DNA from: Takakia lepidozioides
Lineage: Eukaryota > Streptophyta > Takakiopsida > Takakiales > Takakiaceae
NCBI GenBank assembly: GCA_030704615.1
Contig: CM060731.1
Coordinates: 20,644,001-20,708,000, forward strand
DNA: 64,000 nucleotides
Direction of reading: 5' to 3'
This document shows, in pieces, positions 47,101-58,566 of this stretch. A program made the translations under genes and the position numbers. Under the pieces are notes generated by a model, which worked only from the letters and a program-made list of their open reading frames with translations, searched no databases and was not told where the DNA came from. Position 1 is the stretch's first letter. Each line of letters opens with the position of its first letter.

Positions 47101-48440
47101 TCACTTGTCGGGAGTCCCAACTTTCGCGCCGCCGCCGGCGTCATGAAGGAGTGCGACGCTCCTGTGTCCACCAACAACGACACGTTAGTTCCGGATATTA
47201 TCCCATCCACGAACAATAACTGACTCCCTTTACGCAGGGCGCCGATTTCCTGATACAACTCACAAGAATAGTTGCCTACCTTGCAAGTCCTGGCGACCAC
47301 CGCTTCCACCAAGCGACTGATGGTATCTTCCGACAGCTCCGTGGTTGCCCGAGTCATGTTCAATTGTCGAGGTTTTGTGCACTTCTTGGCCATGTGCCCG
47401 GGCTCCCCGCAATTGAAACACACTCCATCAAAGGTTGCCTTCTGTCCGCCATAAGCCGCTCCACCCGCTTTTCTTTTCGAAGCACCGGGTGCCGCCTTGA
47501 TGTGTGAAGGCCCTCCCTTCGATTTCCACGTGCCATTGTCGTCGCGTGGCCTATCCCACTTCTTTTCCGGTCGGAAGGAGTCACCTTCCCGCCGGGTCTT
47601 CTTGTGGTTCAGCTCCGTACGGCCTTGTCTCTCACCCCTAGGGACATCCGAGAAACATTCAGCCCTCTCAATTGCCTCGTTCAAAGTCTTGGGTGACTTC
47701 TCCTCCAACTTCCGCCTGGCCCATGGGGCCAGTCCCGCCACAAAGTTGAAGACCATTTCTGGTTCTGCCATGTCCGCGACTTCGAGCAACAACACATTGA
47801 AAGCCTGGACATACCCCCGAATGTCATCTGTTTGCTTCAAATTCCTCATCTTGTCCCGGGCAAGCCAGGACGCGTTGAGGGGCACAAACTGTCTCTTCAT
47901 CAATTCCTTGAACCCACTCCAATTCAAGGTTTCCGGACTTGGACCTCGGTCGTGAAGACGTTTCTGCCACCATTGTTGAGCATAGCCCCTCAAATAGGTG
48001 GGAGCCACTTCCACCTGATCCTCGTCACTCAACTTGGCCGCCCGGAAGTACTGCTCTAGCTCCAAGAGCCAGGTGTTGAGTGCCTTCCGATTTTGGACGC
48101 CCTCGAAGGTGCCGGGTTCTTTAGGCTTCACCTTAAACTTTGCCTTAGCGGAAGTGGCATTAGCCGCCTTCAACACGTCTTTCAACGTCCCGCCAAACTG
48201 CGCCAACAACCCTTCCCAAAAGGCTGCCGGCATGGGAGGCATCTCTTGGTTTGTCGGAGCTCTCAAGGATTCCTCGGGCTCCGACTCCTCGGATTCCTCC
48301 CGCTCTTGAGCGGCCTCGTTTTCGGAAACATTCATCGCTTCCTCAAACGGCCGCCTCGGTGACACGTCGCCCCCATCGGGCTCACCAGGATCATCATCTT
48401 TTGGGCTGTTCCGCTTTCGCTTTGGCTTGCCCGACCCCAT
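44135..48440 (-). pseudogene. element B gag-pol polyprotein
   Basis: Start taken at 48440-48438 ([17 protein letters not shown]), because upstream codons in the same frame belong to PBS and LTR. Order from the N-terminus: an acidic gag leader, a capsid-like region ([32 protein letters not shown]), one CCHC knuckle ([14 protein letters not shown], about residue 345), a protease with [10 protein letters not shown] (about residue 425), RT with [27 protein letters not shown] and [11 protein letters not shown], and RNase H with [17 protein letters not shown] frameshift near 45470 moves the last part of RNase H and the integrase to another frame. The integrase shows H-H-C-C (HDSPLAGHGG, CTTCQQNR), VSMDFM, SDRDPKF and DGQTERVNSVV. 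A TAG at 44364-44362 interrupts the C-terminal region before [10 protein letters not shown] and FHVSLLKPY. With only two breaks it is much younger in appearance than element A. Confidence 0.88.
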
Positions 48441-48480
48441 GATGAGGCCAATCCCAAGGACGATCGCGTACTGAACTCTA

Positions 48481-48493
48481 AGCTCTGATACCA
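48481..48493 (-). other. primer-binding site (initiator tRNA-Met)
   Basis: On the minus strand this reads TGGTATCAGAGCT, complementary to the 3' end of plant initiator tRNA-Met, and lies 2 bases from the LTR end at 48496. It fixes the direction of element B and the inner LTR border. Confidence 0.9.
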
Positions 48494-48495
48494 AA

Positions 48496-49220
48496 TGTCG
48501 CGCACCTCCCTTCGGTAAGCTCCCCCTCAAGTCATAGTTACTCGCTTTGATGCGCGCGCCTGACTCCCAACCTGGCCGCCGGGCCAACTTGGAGCTTCGG
48601 CTGCTCACCGGGGCATAACGGTCCCCCTTTGTTCTCCCAAAGAACCCTCCACCGCTTTGGAACCAGCGGGAATTCCCTTTTGTAGTTGGCAGTCCGGAAC
48701 AGCTCCCCACTCTTTGGTCGCTTTCCGGCTCGCTCGCTTACTCACTAGTTTTTGGTCACCAACGGGCTTGCACCGTTCTCGGGGTTACTACTCCCTATAT
48801 ATACTTCTGTAGCTATCCGCGGGGGTTTCACAACCAGCCATGCCATTTTATGGCGAACCACCACGAAGACCCTCGATTCCCGGTGGTGAGTCGCGGTGAG
48901 TCTTGGCCCACTCACCGCGGCCCCAATGGACCGTGATGAGTCCCAAGACTCCCCACGACTCCCACCTCGAGGTCTCCACCCCATGGTGAGTCCTATGCCA
49001 CCCCCACTAAGTCCCGCTAAGCTACCACCACCCTTGTGGAGCCACCCCCACCGCAACCCGGTGTGCGGGGCTCCACCTAGTGAGCGCCTCCGCCTCCTTG
49101 AGTGCCTTGGGCACTCAAGGGTGCTTCAGCCCCCGTACCTATCGCTGCTACTGCCCCCACCATAGGGGCAGCCCCTCTTGTGTCCCGACCCCCCTGCCCT
49201 CAAGGCAAAGGGCCGCGACA
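48496..49220 (-). repeat. element B 5' LTR
   Basis: 725 bp that on the minus strand begin TGTCGCGGCCC and end GTGCGCGACA. The termini form the short inverted repeat TGTCGCG/CGCGACA with TG...CA ends. Inner border set by the PBS; outer border by the TG. Confidence 0.8.
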
Positions 49221-49476
49221 AGTAGGTTGGGGGGGGGGGGGGGTTTGGGGGTTTGGGAGGGGGAAAGGGGGGCTGGATGGTAGTGGTAGGGAAGGGGGGG
49301 AATGGGCTTCAATTGGGTTCGATTCCCATCCGAGTCTAGGCTGTAGGGGGATACCTTTACTTGTGAGAGAAACATCTAGTATCACTAAGTTTAACACCTG
49401 GCTGAACTAGTGTTTGACATATGTACATTGAGCAAGTTCAAGATCCCCTTGAATTGCCTTGAATTGTTGTATCTTT
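49221..49476. repeat. segmental duplication copy 2, left piece
   Basis: After a G-rich tract (about 49230-49300), the sequence from cccatccgagtctaggctgt to ccttgaattgcctt matches 13535-13670. It is interrupted by the CACTA element and continues after 53985. Confidence 0.75.
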
Positions 49477-52400
49477 CACTACAACAGATGAGGGTTTTTA
49501 TGACTGCACATATGACTATTTTTTCAGTCCTATATGCGTTCATGACTACATCACTCTGTAGTGAAAAAAACCCTGTCATAGCGACTAGTCTTTATGACTG
49601 CGTTTTGCAAGTCATAGCCGTGACTGCGTGCGTGGCACCAGGAGTTATGCATAAGAGAGTGATGTAGTCACAACTCTATGACTTACATATGACTAACTAT
49701 ATGACTACATTGTCTGCTGAGCGTTGCCTAAATGGAGAGGCTCTAGATGAACACGTACACCATTGCGCAAGCGACACGTCACAACACCTGTTGCACTCCA
49801 GATATGACATGTGGCACTTAGACAGAATATATGACTAGCATATATGTCTACTTATCTTTACACGTGGTGAAAATATGGATAAAAGAATGTCGTGTCATAT
49901 AATGCCACGTATTCTAGATCGAGCAGGGTTTATGCCACGTGTCATCAAGAATGTTCTTTGAAAATAACTTAATAGTTTATATTTATAATTTTAAATTATT
50001 AAATTTATATTTTATTTTTAAAAACAGGGGGATAGCAGCTTGGAAATTTTTATTAACTGGTATTATTGTTTAATTTAATAATGTTATATAAAATAAAATA
50101 GATTAAATGATTTAAATTCTTCATTACATGGTGAAATTCCGATATAAAAACAGAATGGACCCCTCTTGCATACTAGCAACTACAATGACAGTCAAAATAG
50201 ACAAATACAGGGGAATACACACCCTGTAAATTATATTACAAAAATCCAAATGAGATCACTGTCCCAATGGTTACCTCAAAGGCCACAAGGTCCAAAAATC
50301 CATGCCTGAAAAGGCCCAGTAAGCAAAAAATAAGCAAGCCCACACACATGGGTTGTAATACTAGTTTGTTCTGGTGCTACTAGAATCAAGGACCCTGTTA
50401 AACAGTGCAATACTTCTTGATACGGTCGATTCTGATAAGAGAGAAAAACAGGGTGAAATGTGTTGAAGAAGGTGCCTTGATTAACAGTGCCTGATTTGAT
50501 CAATTGTGCCGCTGTTGCTGCGGCTTCCAGTTGACCATCGACCCATGCAGGTTTCTTGTACCTATCCTTCCACAGGGAATCATAGGTAATCTGGAGCTTG
50601 AAATCCGGCCCTCTTGGATGAATCTGGACCCACTCTATATCCCTGCTCCTTCAGTTATCCATGCCCCTGCACAAATCATGCATACATCCTCGCCTTGCTG
50701 CTAGCAGCTGAGAATGATAGCCTAGAATTGCTTGAGCAAACACCCCAACCCTACTTATCACACTAGTTCCTATGTTGGCTTACGTCTGCTTCCGAAAAAC
50801 ATTCACCTTTTGCCTTGATTGTTCCACCATTGACTGAGGTCGGAAACGTATTCATTCCAGAGCTTCTCCTCGAGTCTCTATTATTTATTTTTTGATACTT
50901 TCCTATCGACCACATTGGCAGTAACATGTCAAAATCACTCCAAAACCACCATAGATCCACCAACGAGCTAACTTGCAGAATTCAACATGAAAATTTAGGG
51001 ACAACTCTGATAGCAGGGGAAAACAGGGTGAAATACGTTGAAGAAGGTACCTTCATTAGCAGCACCTTATTCTATGAATTGTGTTGCTGCCGCTGCTGTT
51101 TCCAGTTGACCATCTACCCACTTGTAGCCGCTGTGTTATTGAAGAGCCCCCTTCCCCCATCATTTGCTCATAGGTCTCCAAAGCCTCTATCCCGCACCCC
51201 CTACCCTGCAAGCATCGCACTCCACGACACCACATCTCGCACCAATTTGATGGTACGTACAGGTTCTACCAGAGCACCAATGATCACCAGCATATACGTC
51301 AGTCATGCTTGCAAACATCAATTCTTCCTCCAACTGTCCTTCAGGCTGCGCCGCCATGCTGTCACTTGGTCTGCAACCGATGTATCCACCACCACAAGAT
51401 CATCATGTACCTGAGAACCGAAAAAATCCACAAAACCATCTAGGTCTTTAGCTCTGTTGACCAGCAGAGGCAGCCGAGATCAGAAGCATAAATGCCATGA
51501 TCACAGCCCTAGACAGCAAAACCAAGGGGACAAAATGCTTTGGAAGGAAAACTTACAGCTTGCACCAGAGGGCCTCATCAGATGCAATGCTTCGTAGGAA
51601 CCGGCACACACTTGAACATGTAGAAAGATCTTGCACAAAGATGCAATCCCAACCAGGTCACACAACCTCCAAAATATGAAAAGTTCATTACTTTTACAGC
51701 GGAAAGCCAGACTTTCAGCACTGCCTTGCATGTCAGCCCAAGACAACAGGGCCTCGGGTCGCAACATGACTGGTGATCAAAATCATGACAGACATTCACC
51801 TTTTTGGCTCGGTTGTCCCACCATTAACTGGGGTCAGAAAAATATTCATTCCACAACTTCTCTTCATCTCTGTTACCTCTTTTTGGATACTTTCATGTTG
51901 TCACATTGGCAGTATCATGTCAAAGTCATTCCAAACTATCCCATGTTCACTCAACCAGCTAACTTGCAGAATTCAACATGAAAATTTAGGGCCGATTCTG
52001 ATAAGAGGGAAAAACCGGGTGAAATGCGTTGAAGAAGGTGCCGTCATTAGCAGACCATCTTCTCATTAGCAGATGTCTTGTAGCTGTTGATCCACAGGGA
52101 ATCAGAAGTAATCTTGTGTTTGAAATCCGGCCTTCTTGGATGAATCTGGACCTCTATCCCTGGTCCTTCAGCTATCCCTGCCTGTGTACAAATCATGAAT
52201 ACTTGATGTAAGCAGCTGACACTGATGGCATGAAGTTCTTCCAGCAAACACCCCAACCCTAATTATTACAGTAGTTCCAATTCTGAATTGCATCTGCTTC
52301 TCTCTAGTATAGTCCAACAAGCATTCACCTTTTTGTCTCTATTGTCCCGCCATTGACTGGGGTCGGAAAAGTGTTCATTCCAAAGCTTCTCCTCATCTCT

Positions 52401-53981
52401 GTTACTTATTTTTGGATACTTTCCTGCTGCTACATCGGCAGCAAACTTGTCAAAGTCACTCTAAACCACCACAGATTTGCCCAACAAGCTAACTTACAGG
52501 ATTCAATATGCATCTCAGGGCCGAGTCTGATGAGAGGGCAAAACAGGCTGAAATAGGTTGAAGAAGAAGGTGCCCTCACCACATTGTTCTTGACCTTGTG
52601 TCATGACCCATGGAGGATTTGACCGACCATCAACCCAAAAGGACCTCTTGTGTGTGCTGCTTGTGTCTGTAGTCAGGTGATGTCAGATTGGTATGTGAGA
52701 TCGAACCACCACGGTGCAGCTGAGCAGGCAGAGATTGAAACACGGCCTGCTAAGACCAAGCTGACTCTCCCAAGAGCGGCGAGCTCCTCCTCGTCTCGTC
52801 TCTCTCCCAAAAACGACGAGCTCGCAAGAATATTGGGAGCTTCTCCTCCTCGACGAGATGACGAGAGATGTCGGATGATGTCGGTCTCCTCCTCCTCTTC
52901 TCCTTCATTTGCTCAAGAGTGGGTAGGTCTGCAAAGCCTCCATCCCACGCTCCAGCATCATCACGTTCCATGACACAACATCTCTCGCAGGCGCAGGAGA
53001 AAAAAAAAAACCCAAGTCCCAGGCCTTTGTTCAGGGAACCCTATAAGCAACTTTTTGATTTTTTTTAAACCTTTTGCAAACCCTATAAGCAACTTTTTGA
53101 GAAAAAATTAACTTTTTGCACTTTGATTAATTCTAGTGGTCATAGGCTAAAATCCTACTACCATCATCATCCCCTTCTATTGTTGCATCTGCCAAAACTC
53201 TCAGCCCGGACTTAAGCGAATTTGCTCATGAAGTTCGATATACCTAACCTTAAACCGTTAGATCTTAAACAATCTATCGATTCAAAATAATTTCCATGTA
53301 CAACCATGACCATTGCGTATCTTAATCTCATATATCTTACGATGCTTGTTAAGCCACGTCCATCCAGGTCCAATTTATTGAACATATATCAAATCCCCAC
53401 ACATATTCAAAGCTGATAGGAATTTGTGGTAAACATGGATGGATGAGCTCATCCAATGGATGGATAGATTCATGTATATGCCTTTAAAATGACACGTGTA
53501 GTAATAGAATCATATAAATGCCTTTAAAATGACACGTGTAGTGATGTAGTCATATATATAGGGTTATGAAACAACCTGCACTTATGCAGTCATAAGTTTA
53601 CATGCCATGTCATGTTGTGGATGAACTCATCCAATGGATGAATACAGTCGTGTATGTGGCTTCAAAATGACACGTGTAGTGATGTAGTCATATAATTAGA
53701 GTTGTGAAACCATCTTCAGTCATGGAGTCATAAGATTCCATGAAACGTCGTCCACGTGTAGTCAAACATATCACACTAGTCATATAAACCATCCCTGTCA
53801 TCGTGGTCAACAATGTTTGACCAATGCTCCCTAACTTTCCAGAGTCATGTAGTGATATCCATTACTACAGAGTGATAAAACTATGATTGCAACGCATTTC
53901 AACGGTCTGTAGTCGTATACCTAGTGCAGTTTTATGACTCCGCCAAAGCCGTAGTCCTAAAAACGCTTATCTCTTATAGTG
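49477..53981 (+). mobile_element. non-autonomous CACTA (En/Spm-type) element
   Basis: The left end reads CACTACAACAGATGAGGGTT; the right end on the other strand reads CACTATAAGAGATAAGCGTT, so both termini have the CACTA signature within imperfect inverted repeats. A 3-bp duplication ttt flanks it (49474-49476 and 53982-53984), as expected for the superfamily. Subterminal copies of tatgacta/tagtcata occur at both ends. The 4.5-kb interior has no transposase. It holds about four diverged units containing a gaaatgcgttgaagaaggtg-type segment, near 50455, 51030, 52020 and 52550, and further shared runs such as gaatctggacc and cattcacctttttg. These look like internally duplicated captured sequence. 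The element interrupts the segmental duplication copy 2. Confidence 0.88.
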
Positions 53982-53984
53982 TTT

Positions 53985-54236
53985 CCCTTGTCACCTTTGC
54001 TTGAATTCATATAATAGCACAAACATGTTGTGAGAACAATTACAAAGACAGTATGAAGGATTCTGAAAAATTTAGGGGGTGTAACTCCACGTCTTCACAT
54101 GAAACAAATGCCTTAGAAAATTTCAAGGGGTTCCACCACATATTGAAAGCACACAAAAGACTTTAAAAAAATTCAGATGGCTCGAAATCTAGCAAGCACA
54201 ACACATACATTTTGGACTTAGACAAATCCACGGCTC
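53985..54236 (+). repeat. segmental duplication copy 2, continued
   Basis: Matches 13670-13905, from tcacctttgc to aatccacggctca, including the run acaaacatgttgtgagaaca. The short ORF visible in copy 1 at 13621-13827 is disrupted here, which speaks against its being a gene. Confidence 0.75.
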
Positions 54237-55597
54237 ACCATTTTCAAATTCAAAGTTTCGAATATGTCGTCTAGTTTGAAGACATTCCGACAAGATTGAA
54301 AATCCGATCAGATGTATTTCTAGGGAAGGGTAGGCCATAAAAGTGTGGGGTGGGACCGCCTGAATTGAGGGGTGGGCCGAACTTAGACCGGGGGTCTCAC
54401 CGAGTTTAGGGTGGAGTGGAACCCCATGAAAGGAGAGGCTGGGTGGCCATATGAGCTTCCAAACCCGGTATGCTGGTGGGCTATGGCAACAAATATCATA
54501 GGCCTACAGGCTATAATGTAGGTGTACCATGTGAAGTCCCGTGCAGGGAACCCAAAATCCTATGTCTTGCTTTGATTGGTCTCAAAAAAATTTGGGGATT
54601 TCTTATGGATGCCCACAACACTTGCACCAGAGGGATTAGGAATTGAACGGCTAAGTTGTCTTGCAGAAATTTATGAGGAGATACTTTGTCCTGCCCGAAG
54701 AAATGATAAATTTGACCCCCAATTTTGTCACTACAAAGGAGCCCACTTGGAAACATACCAGAAAAAACTGAAAATCTCAGGGAATGTGTGTTATCATGTA
54801 GGGAACTGAATTCCCGAGACTCTCTAAATAAATTTATTAAATTAAATTAAATAAAAAAAACTGCCCAGATGTGACCTAAAAGCTGGTTTCTTTTTGCACC
54901 TATTATCTAGGGAAGCGAATGTTTTGGTCCCCACTCTACACTTATAATCTTTGTCTCTAGCTTGACAACCAGCATGTAGCCCAGTGGTAATGGGCACATA
55001 ACACGTTGGATGTGGTGAGGTTCAAACCACGGTCTGGTGTGTCATGGAGGTGTCCACCTTTCAGCTGGAAGGCAATAGCCTTTGTGGTGAAGTGACACCA
55101 TAAGTTACGCTCCCTTAGGGAGGCGTTGTATATATATATATATATATATTGTCTCTAGCACTTGGATTCTATGAAACTTTTTGTGGTAGGAGGTGGGGTA
55201 GGTAGGAAGTAATTCCAATGGTCACTTTTACAGGGATTGAGAAATTCTCTAGATAAAAATATTTTGGTGGGCCAGGGTCAAGTTTTTCCTCAAGTGCTGC
55301 AAAACGTGGCCGGACACTTTAAGGGTTAAGGTCTAGCCGCTTGTTCAACGGTTGAATCCTGGATCATTGTAAGATAAGATGTGGCTCTTGGTCCTTTGCG
55401 CTGTCATGTCTCTGCCAATGCAAGCTCATTTGCAGAGTTGTTTGCTGACATCACTCTTTCGCTATGAGATGTATGAGATTGTGAATGCCGTGAAACAAGA
55501 CTGCAGTTGCATGTCTATAATTTCTCATTTGAAAGGCTTCAAAGTTCAGAGCCTTCAAATTGCAGCACCTAGCACTTCCAACACTCGAGACACGAGG
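54237..55597. other. 1.36-kb insertion in duplication copy 2, unclassified
   Basis: Absent from copy 1, where aatccacagctcat is followed directly by cttgtgacctcgtgggcgg. No ORF is supported and no terminal inverted repeat was recognised. It contains the second SINE copy. Confidence 0.55.
54962..55148 (+). mobile_element. tRNA-derived SINE, copy 2
   Basis: Flanked by ttgtctctagc (54951-54961 and 55149-55159). Has an A box (tagcccagtgg, 54977-54987) and a B box (ggttcaaacca, 55019-55029), and shares with copy 1 the tail segment gaggtgtccacctttcagct and gaagtgacaccataagtta. It ends in a (TA)n tract (about 55129-55148). About 110 bp shorter than copy 1. Confidence 0.82.
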
Positions 55598-55631
55598 GAG
55601 AGATGTGACCTCGTGGGCGGCTTGATATTAA

Positions 55632-56856
55632 CTCCTAAAGTACGAGAGTTTTTTTGCGATTTTTTAGAAAAACCTAACATGGCCTCACAAAAGTGGATGT
55701 ATGTTGTTGCCAAAATGTGGATGAACCGTACCATGTTATCAATATCTACATTATATAGGTGATAAAAAATTCTCAGGTCATTCCTCCATTGGAATGAGCG
55801 GATTATAATGTGGGAGTGATCTCCCATTTCTAGGCTCATAGAAAAACTCATGGAAAAACTTGGTTTGACCACCAATTTTCTCCATGTTCTAGTTGTGGGT
55901 TCCCCTCCAATTTTTTATCAATTGTTGCCTATCATGTGTAGGATATTGTGTCCAAATTTTAGCATGCAATGACCTACTTTCATTAATGCCCCTTTGTATG
56001 TAACTGCTTAGGGGTACCCATGGGTAAAACGAACAAGACTTTTGCTTGAATGCAACACGTAGCGAAAATTTTGCATGGAAAGAAAAATTTCGATGGTGAG
56101 TAGATGCCAGGTTAGAATACAAAGAAAATCCACTAATTCACATTTGAAATTTCCAAGTTTGGCTGGGATGTAGCATAGAGTGAATTGTCCATGTGACATG
56201 GCCCCACGCGGTCATTGGTCCACGTCATGTAGTCAACACCCTCAAAACTTGAACACCACACAAAATATGCAAATTTTCACACATGTCCAAAATTCTAGGG
56301 GGCATTCAATAATCAAAATGGCACAGGATTTGGTGCAATCAATAGCTACCACTCTAAGCTATAACTTTGCTTTGGGGCCCACCTCCATGAGATACCATCC
56401 TAACCATGTACAGCCAAGTGGAAAAACAACGTGACCAAACAACTTGACCAAAATGGGTCGCATCGTCCTTTAGGGGTTAAGAGGACCTTCCATGTACCCA
56501 GCCCACTATTTAAGGGAGGAAACTGACAAAAATGGTTGGGTACACTTCTCACTTCCATGCCGGGGGTGGCGGGGCTCAGTCGCCGAGTTCCCGTGTCGGT
56601 GTAGTGCAGCCCGATAAAATGGGGAGAGAGCTCGTCTGTCGAGTATTGCGAATTGAATGCAGTCTCCACTTACTTGCCACGTCGGGCAAAAGTCACGCTT
56701 AGCTGAAGTACCCTCTACCACGTCACGCTAAAGTCCAAAACGATTATTCGGCGGCCGAGCTCCACAAGACATTGGAAATACTCGAGGGAACTCAACCATT
56801 GTTTTTCGACGAACTCCTTTATATGCAGTGGGCTCCTCCCACATGGATGGACCCCC
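55632..56856 (-). repeat. insertion carrying R1 copy c (inverted)
   Basis: Sits between cttgatattaa and taagctgtgtgaccg, which are contiguous in copy 1 (13930-13945), with taa on both sides as a possible 3-bp duplication. From about 55760 to 56480 the minus strand matches R1 copies a and b (ctaggctcatagaaaaactc, gggtacccatgggtaaaacg, acacatgtccaaaattctag). This shows R1 belongs to a mobile family. No transposase is seen and the ends lack obvious inverted repeats. Confidence 0.65.
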
Positions 56857-56963
56857 TAAGCTGTGTGACCGATCGGTGTTACAAATGGCACCACTCCATA
56901 AGGGATTGCTGCGTGTATGTTGTCTCCTAGTTCTTGGTGGGCCCAATGTGCACGTGGAAGCTA

Positions 56964-57690
56964 CCGTACTTAGCTAGCTTATTAGGTAATAATTAATTCA
57001 AAATCAAGTGCCTAATTAAATTTAGAACATTTTTGGAAATTGTGCCTAGAAATAATTCCTGAAGTGCATAATTGCTCGAAAATTGTGAAAAAAGGGTCTC
57101 CAAATATGTGGAAAAAATGCATAAATTATATTATTTCAAGTCCAAAATAATGGTGAAAATTCCTACAATTTCAAATTTCATGTCTACACAACTTCCAAAG
57201 GGCCCTACGTTGATGCAACTACATCCTCATAAGTTTTTGAGGGAGGTCAAAAACAATTGTTGAGATAATATCTATTTTCAAAATCATTATGTTTTGAAAA
57301 AAAGAAAATTACCTCAACTATAGTTTTCGAGGGAGGATAAAAACCTTAGATCCTTGATAAGAGTGGATGAATGTTTTCTCAAACCAACTATGTTAAGGCT
57401 CAGCATAAGAGAGGAGAGCCATATTTTCATAAACACATATCAAATAATGCTCTAGTCATGCCATTTTCAAGTGTAAATTTTTATAGAGCAAAGATTTCAT
57501 AACATTAAGGGTGACATAACAAAAAAGCAGGTAACATTTATCCAGGGTCGACTGTAATTGTACATGCCTAATGTTTGGAAATTACCTAGGTGAGGTGCCT
57601 AAATAATAAAAACGAAGAGTCTGCCTAATAATATTTCATATTTATTAATTATTAGGCGCGAAAGTGCCTAATAAGCTAGGTAAGTACGGG
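56964..57690. mobile_element. MITE-like element with 23-24 bp terminal inverted repeats
   Basis: The left end ccgtacttagctagcttatt and the right end (other strand) cccgtacttacctagcttat are nearly identical. The 727-bp element is AT-rich and non-coding. Copy 1 reads gaagctatatgtttctag across the site, so the insertion is clean, but the target duplication is only 2-3 bp at most and the superfamily is unclear. Confidence 0.72.
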
Positions 57691-57723
57691 ATATGTCTCT
57701 AGAAGAGTCACGCGCAGAGGTCG

Positions 57724-58440
57724 GCGTCAGACACACATAACCACAATAATCAACGAGATGCCCCTTTCCACGATATATGCAACAAGTGCGATTCTATCAT
57801 CTCTGCCCGAATGAGGCTATTGATGACAAGCTTTTGATATCTTCAGATTCATCGAACAATCGGCTAGTCTCCTTTCTGCACCTGATTCGGCCCCAGAAAT
57901 GTACCAGTGCCTGCCCGACCAATCGATCAATCTGCATCTGGCTGGTATTCAGCCCAATGAATGTATCTTATTTGACCTACAGAGAGTCTGGAGTTGACCT
58001 GCATTCTTTTGGCGTATGTTGTTCGACTGTGGCCCATACATCAATCATCATGGGCTGCTTCTTCTTCTTTTCTTGCCTAAATGTTTTGGCTCGCTATAGA
58101 CAACCCTTTCAAGGACCTGACACTGTTAAGCTGGCAAGCCTTGCAGAGCTTTCGACAGTTTGGTCCGACAGTTTGGTCAGACTCAGGGTAGGTTGGACTT
58201 TGACATTGCACACCCACCAAACTGGTGACTGGTCGTTTGCTTGACCTAGTGCATTGTTGCTATCGAGCTCAGCCCCCTTTTGGAGTTTTGCTTTCCTGCC
58301 GTCCCAATGTTGAGGATGTTGGTAGGCAAGTTGGGTAGGTGGATGTTTGATTTTCCTCCACTCAATGATTAAATGATCGGCATTTTCGTCTGGGCAGGTT
58401 GGAAAAGATGAAGCCTTATATTGGGTAGCTACAGATCGAC
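57724..58440. other. 0.7-kb insertion in duplication copy 2, unclassified
   Basis: Copy 1 runs directly from gcagaggtcggc to tggtgggtcagtatc. Here about 720 bp intervene. A 155-codon open frame (57777-58244) has no recognisable domain and uneven composition; I do not call it a gene. No terminal repeats were recognised. Confidence 0.4.
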
Positions 58441-58566
58441 TGGTGGGTCAGTATCTAAGAAGGCCACTAAAGGCGAATAGAAGTTACTAGACTGTGGTGG
58501 TGTGGGAGTGTTGACATTACAAAATTTCAGGTCGGCCCATCACCAATGCGTTGTTGGTACAGAGCA

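Larger units (their letters stand above)
44118..49220 (-). mobile_element. element B: Ty3-type retrotransposon, 3' LTR missing
   Basis: Read on the minus strand it has a 5' LTR (48496-49220), a PBS, gag, protease, RT, RNase H and integrase with a GPF/Y-type end. No copy of the LTR is visible left of the integrase. The five bases agtag next to the outer LTR edge (49221-49225) recur at 44113-44117, where recognisable element sequence also seems to end. This suggests insertion without a 3' LTR, or its later loss. G-runs at 44121-44133 and after 49230 complicate the borders. It lies in the flank of the segmental duplication copy 2. Confidence 0.8.

Noticed and set aside
57777-58244. 155-codon ORF in an insertion near PR-10 copy b
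   Set aside because: Not present in the paired block, no domain, with a Phe-rich stretch from a cttctt run. An insertion of unknown origin fits better than a gene.
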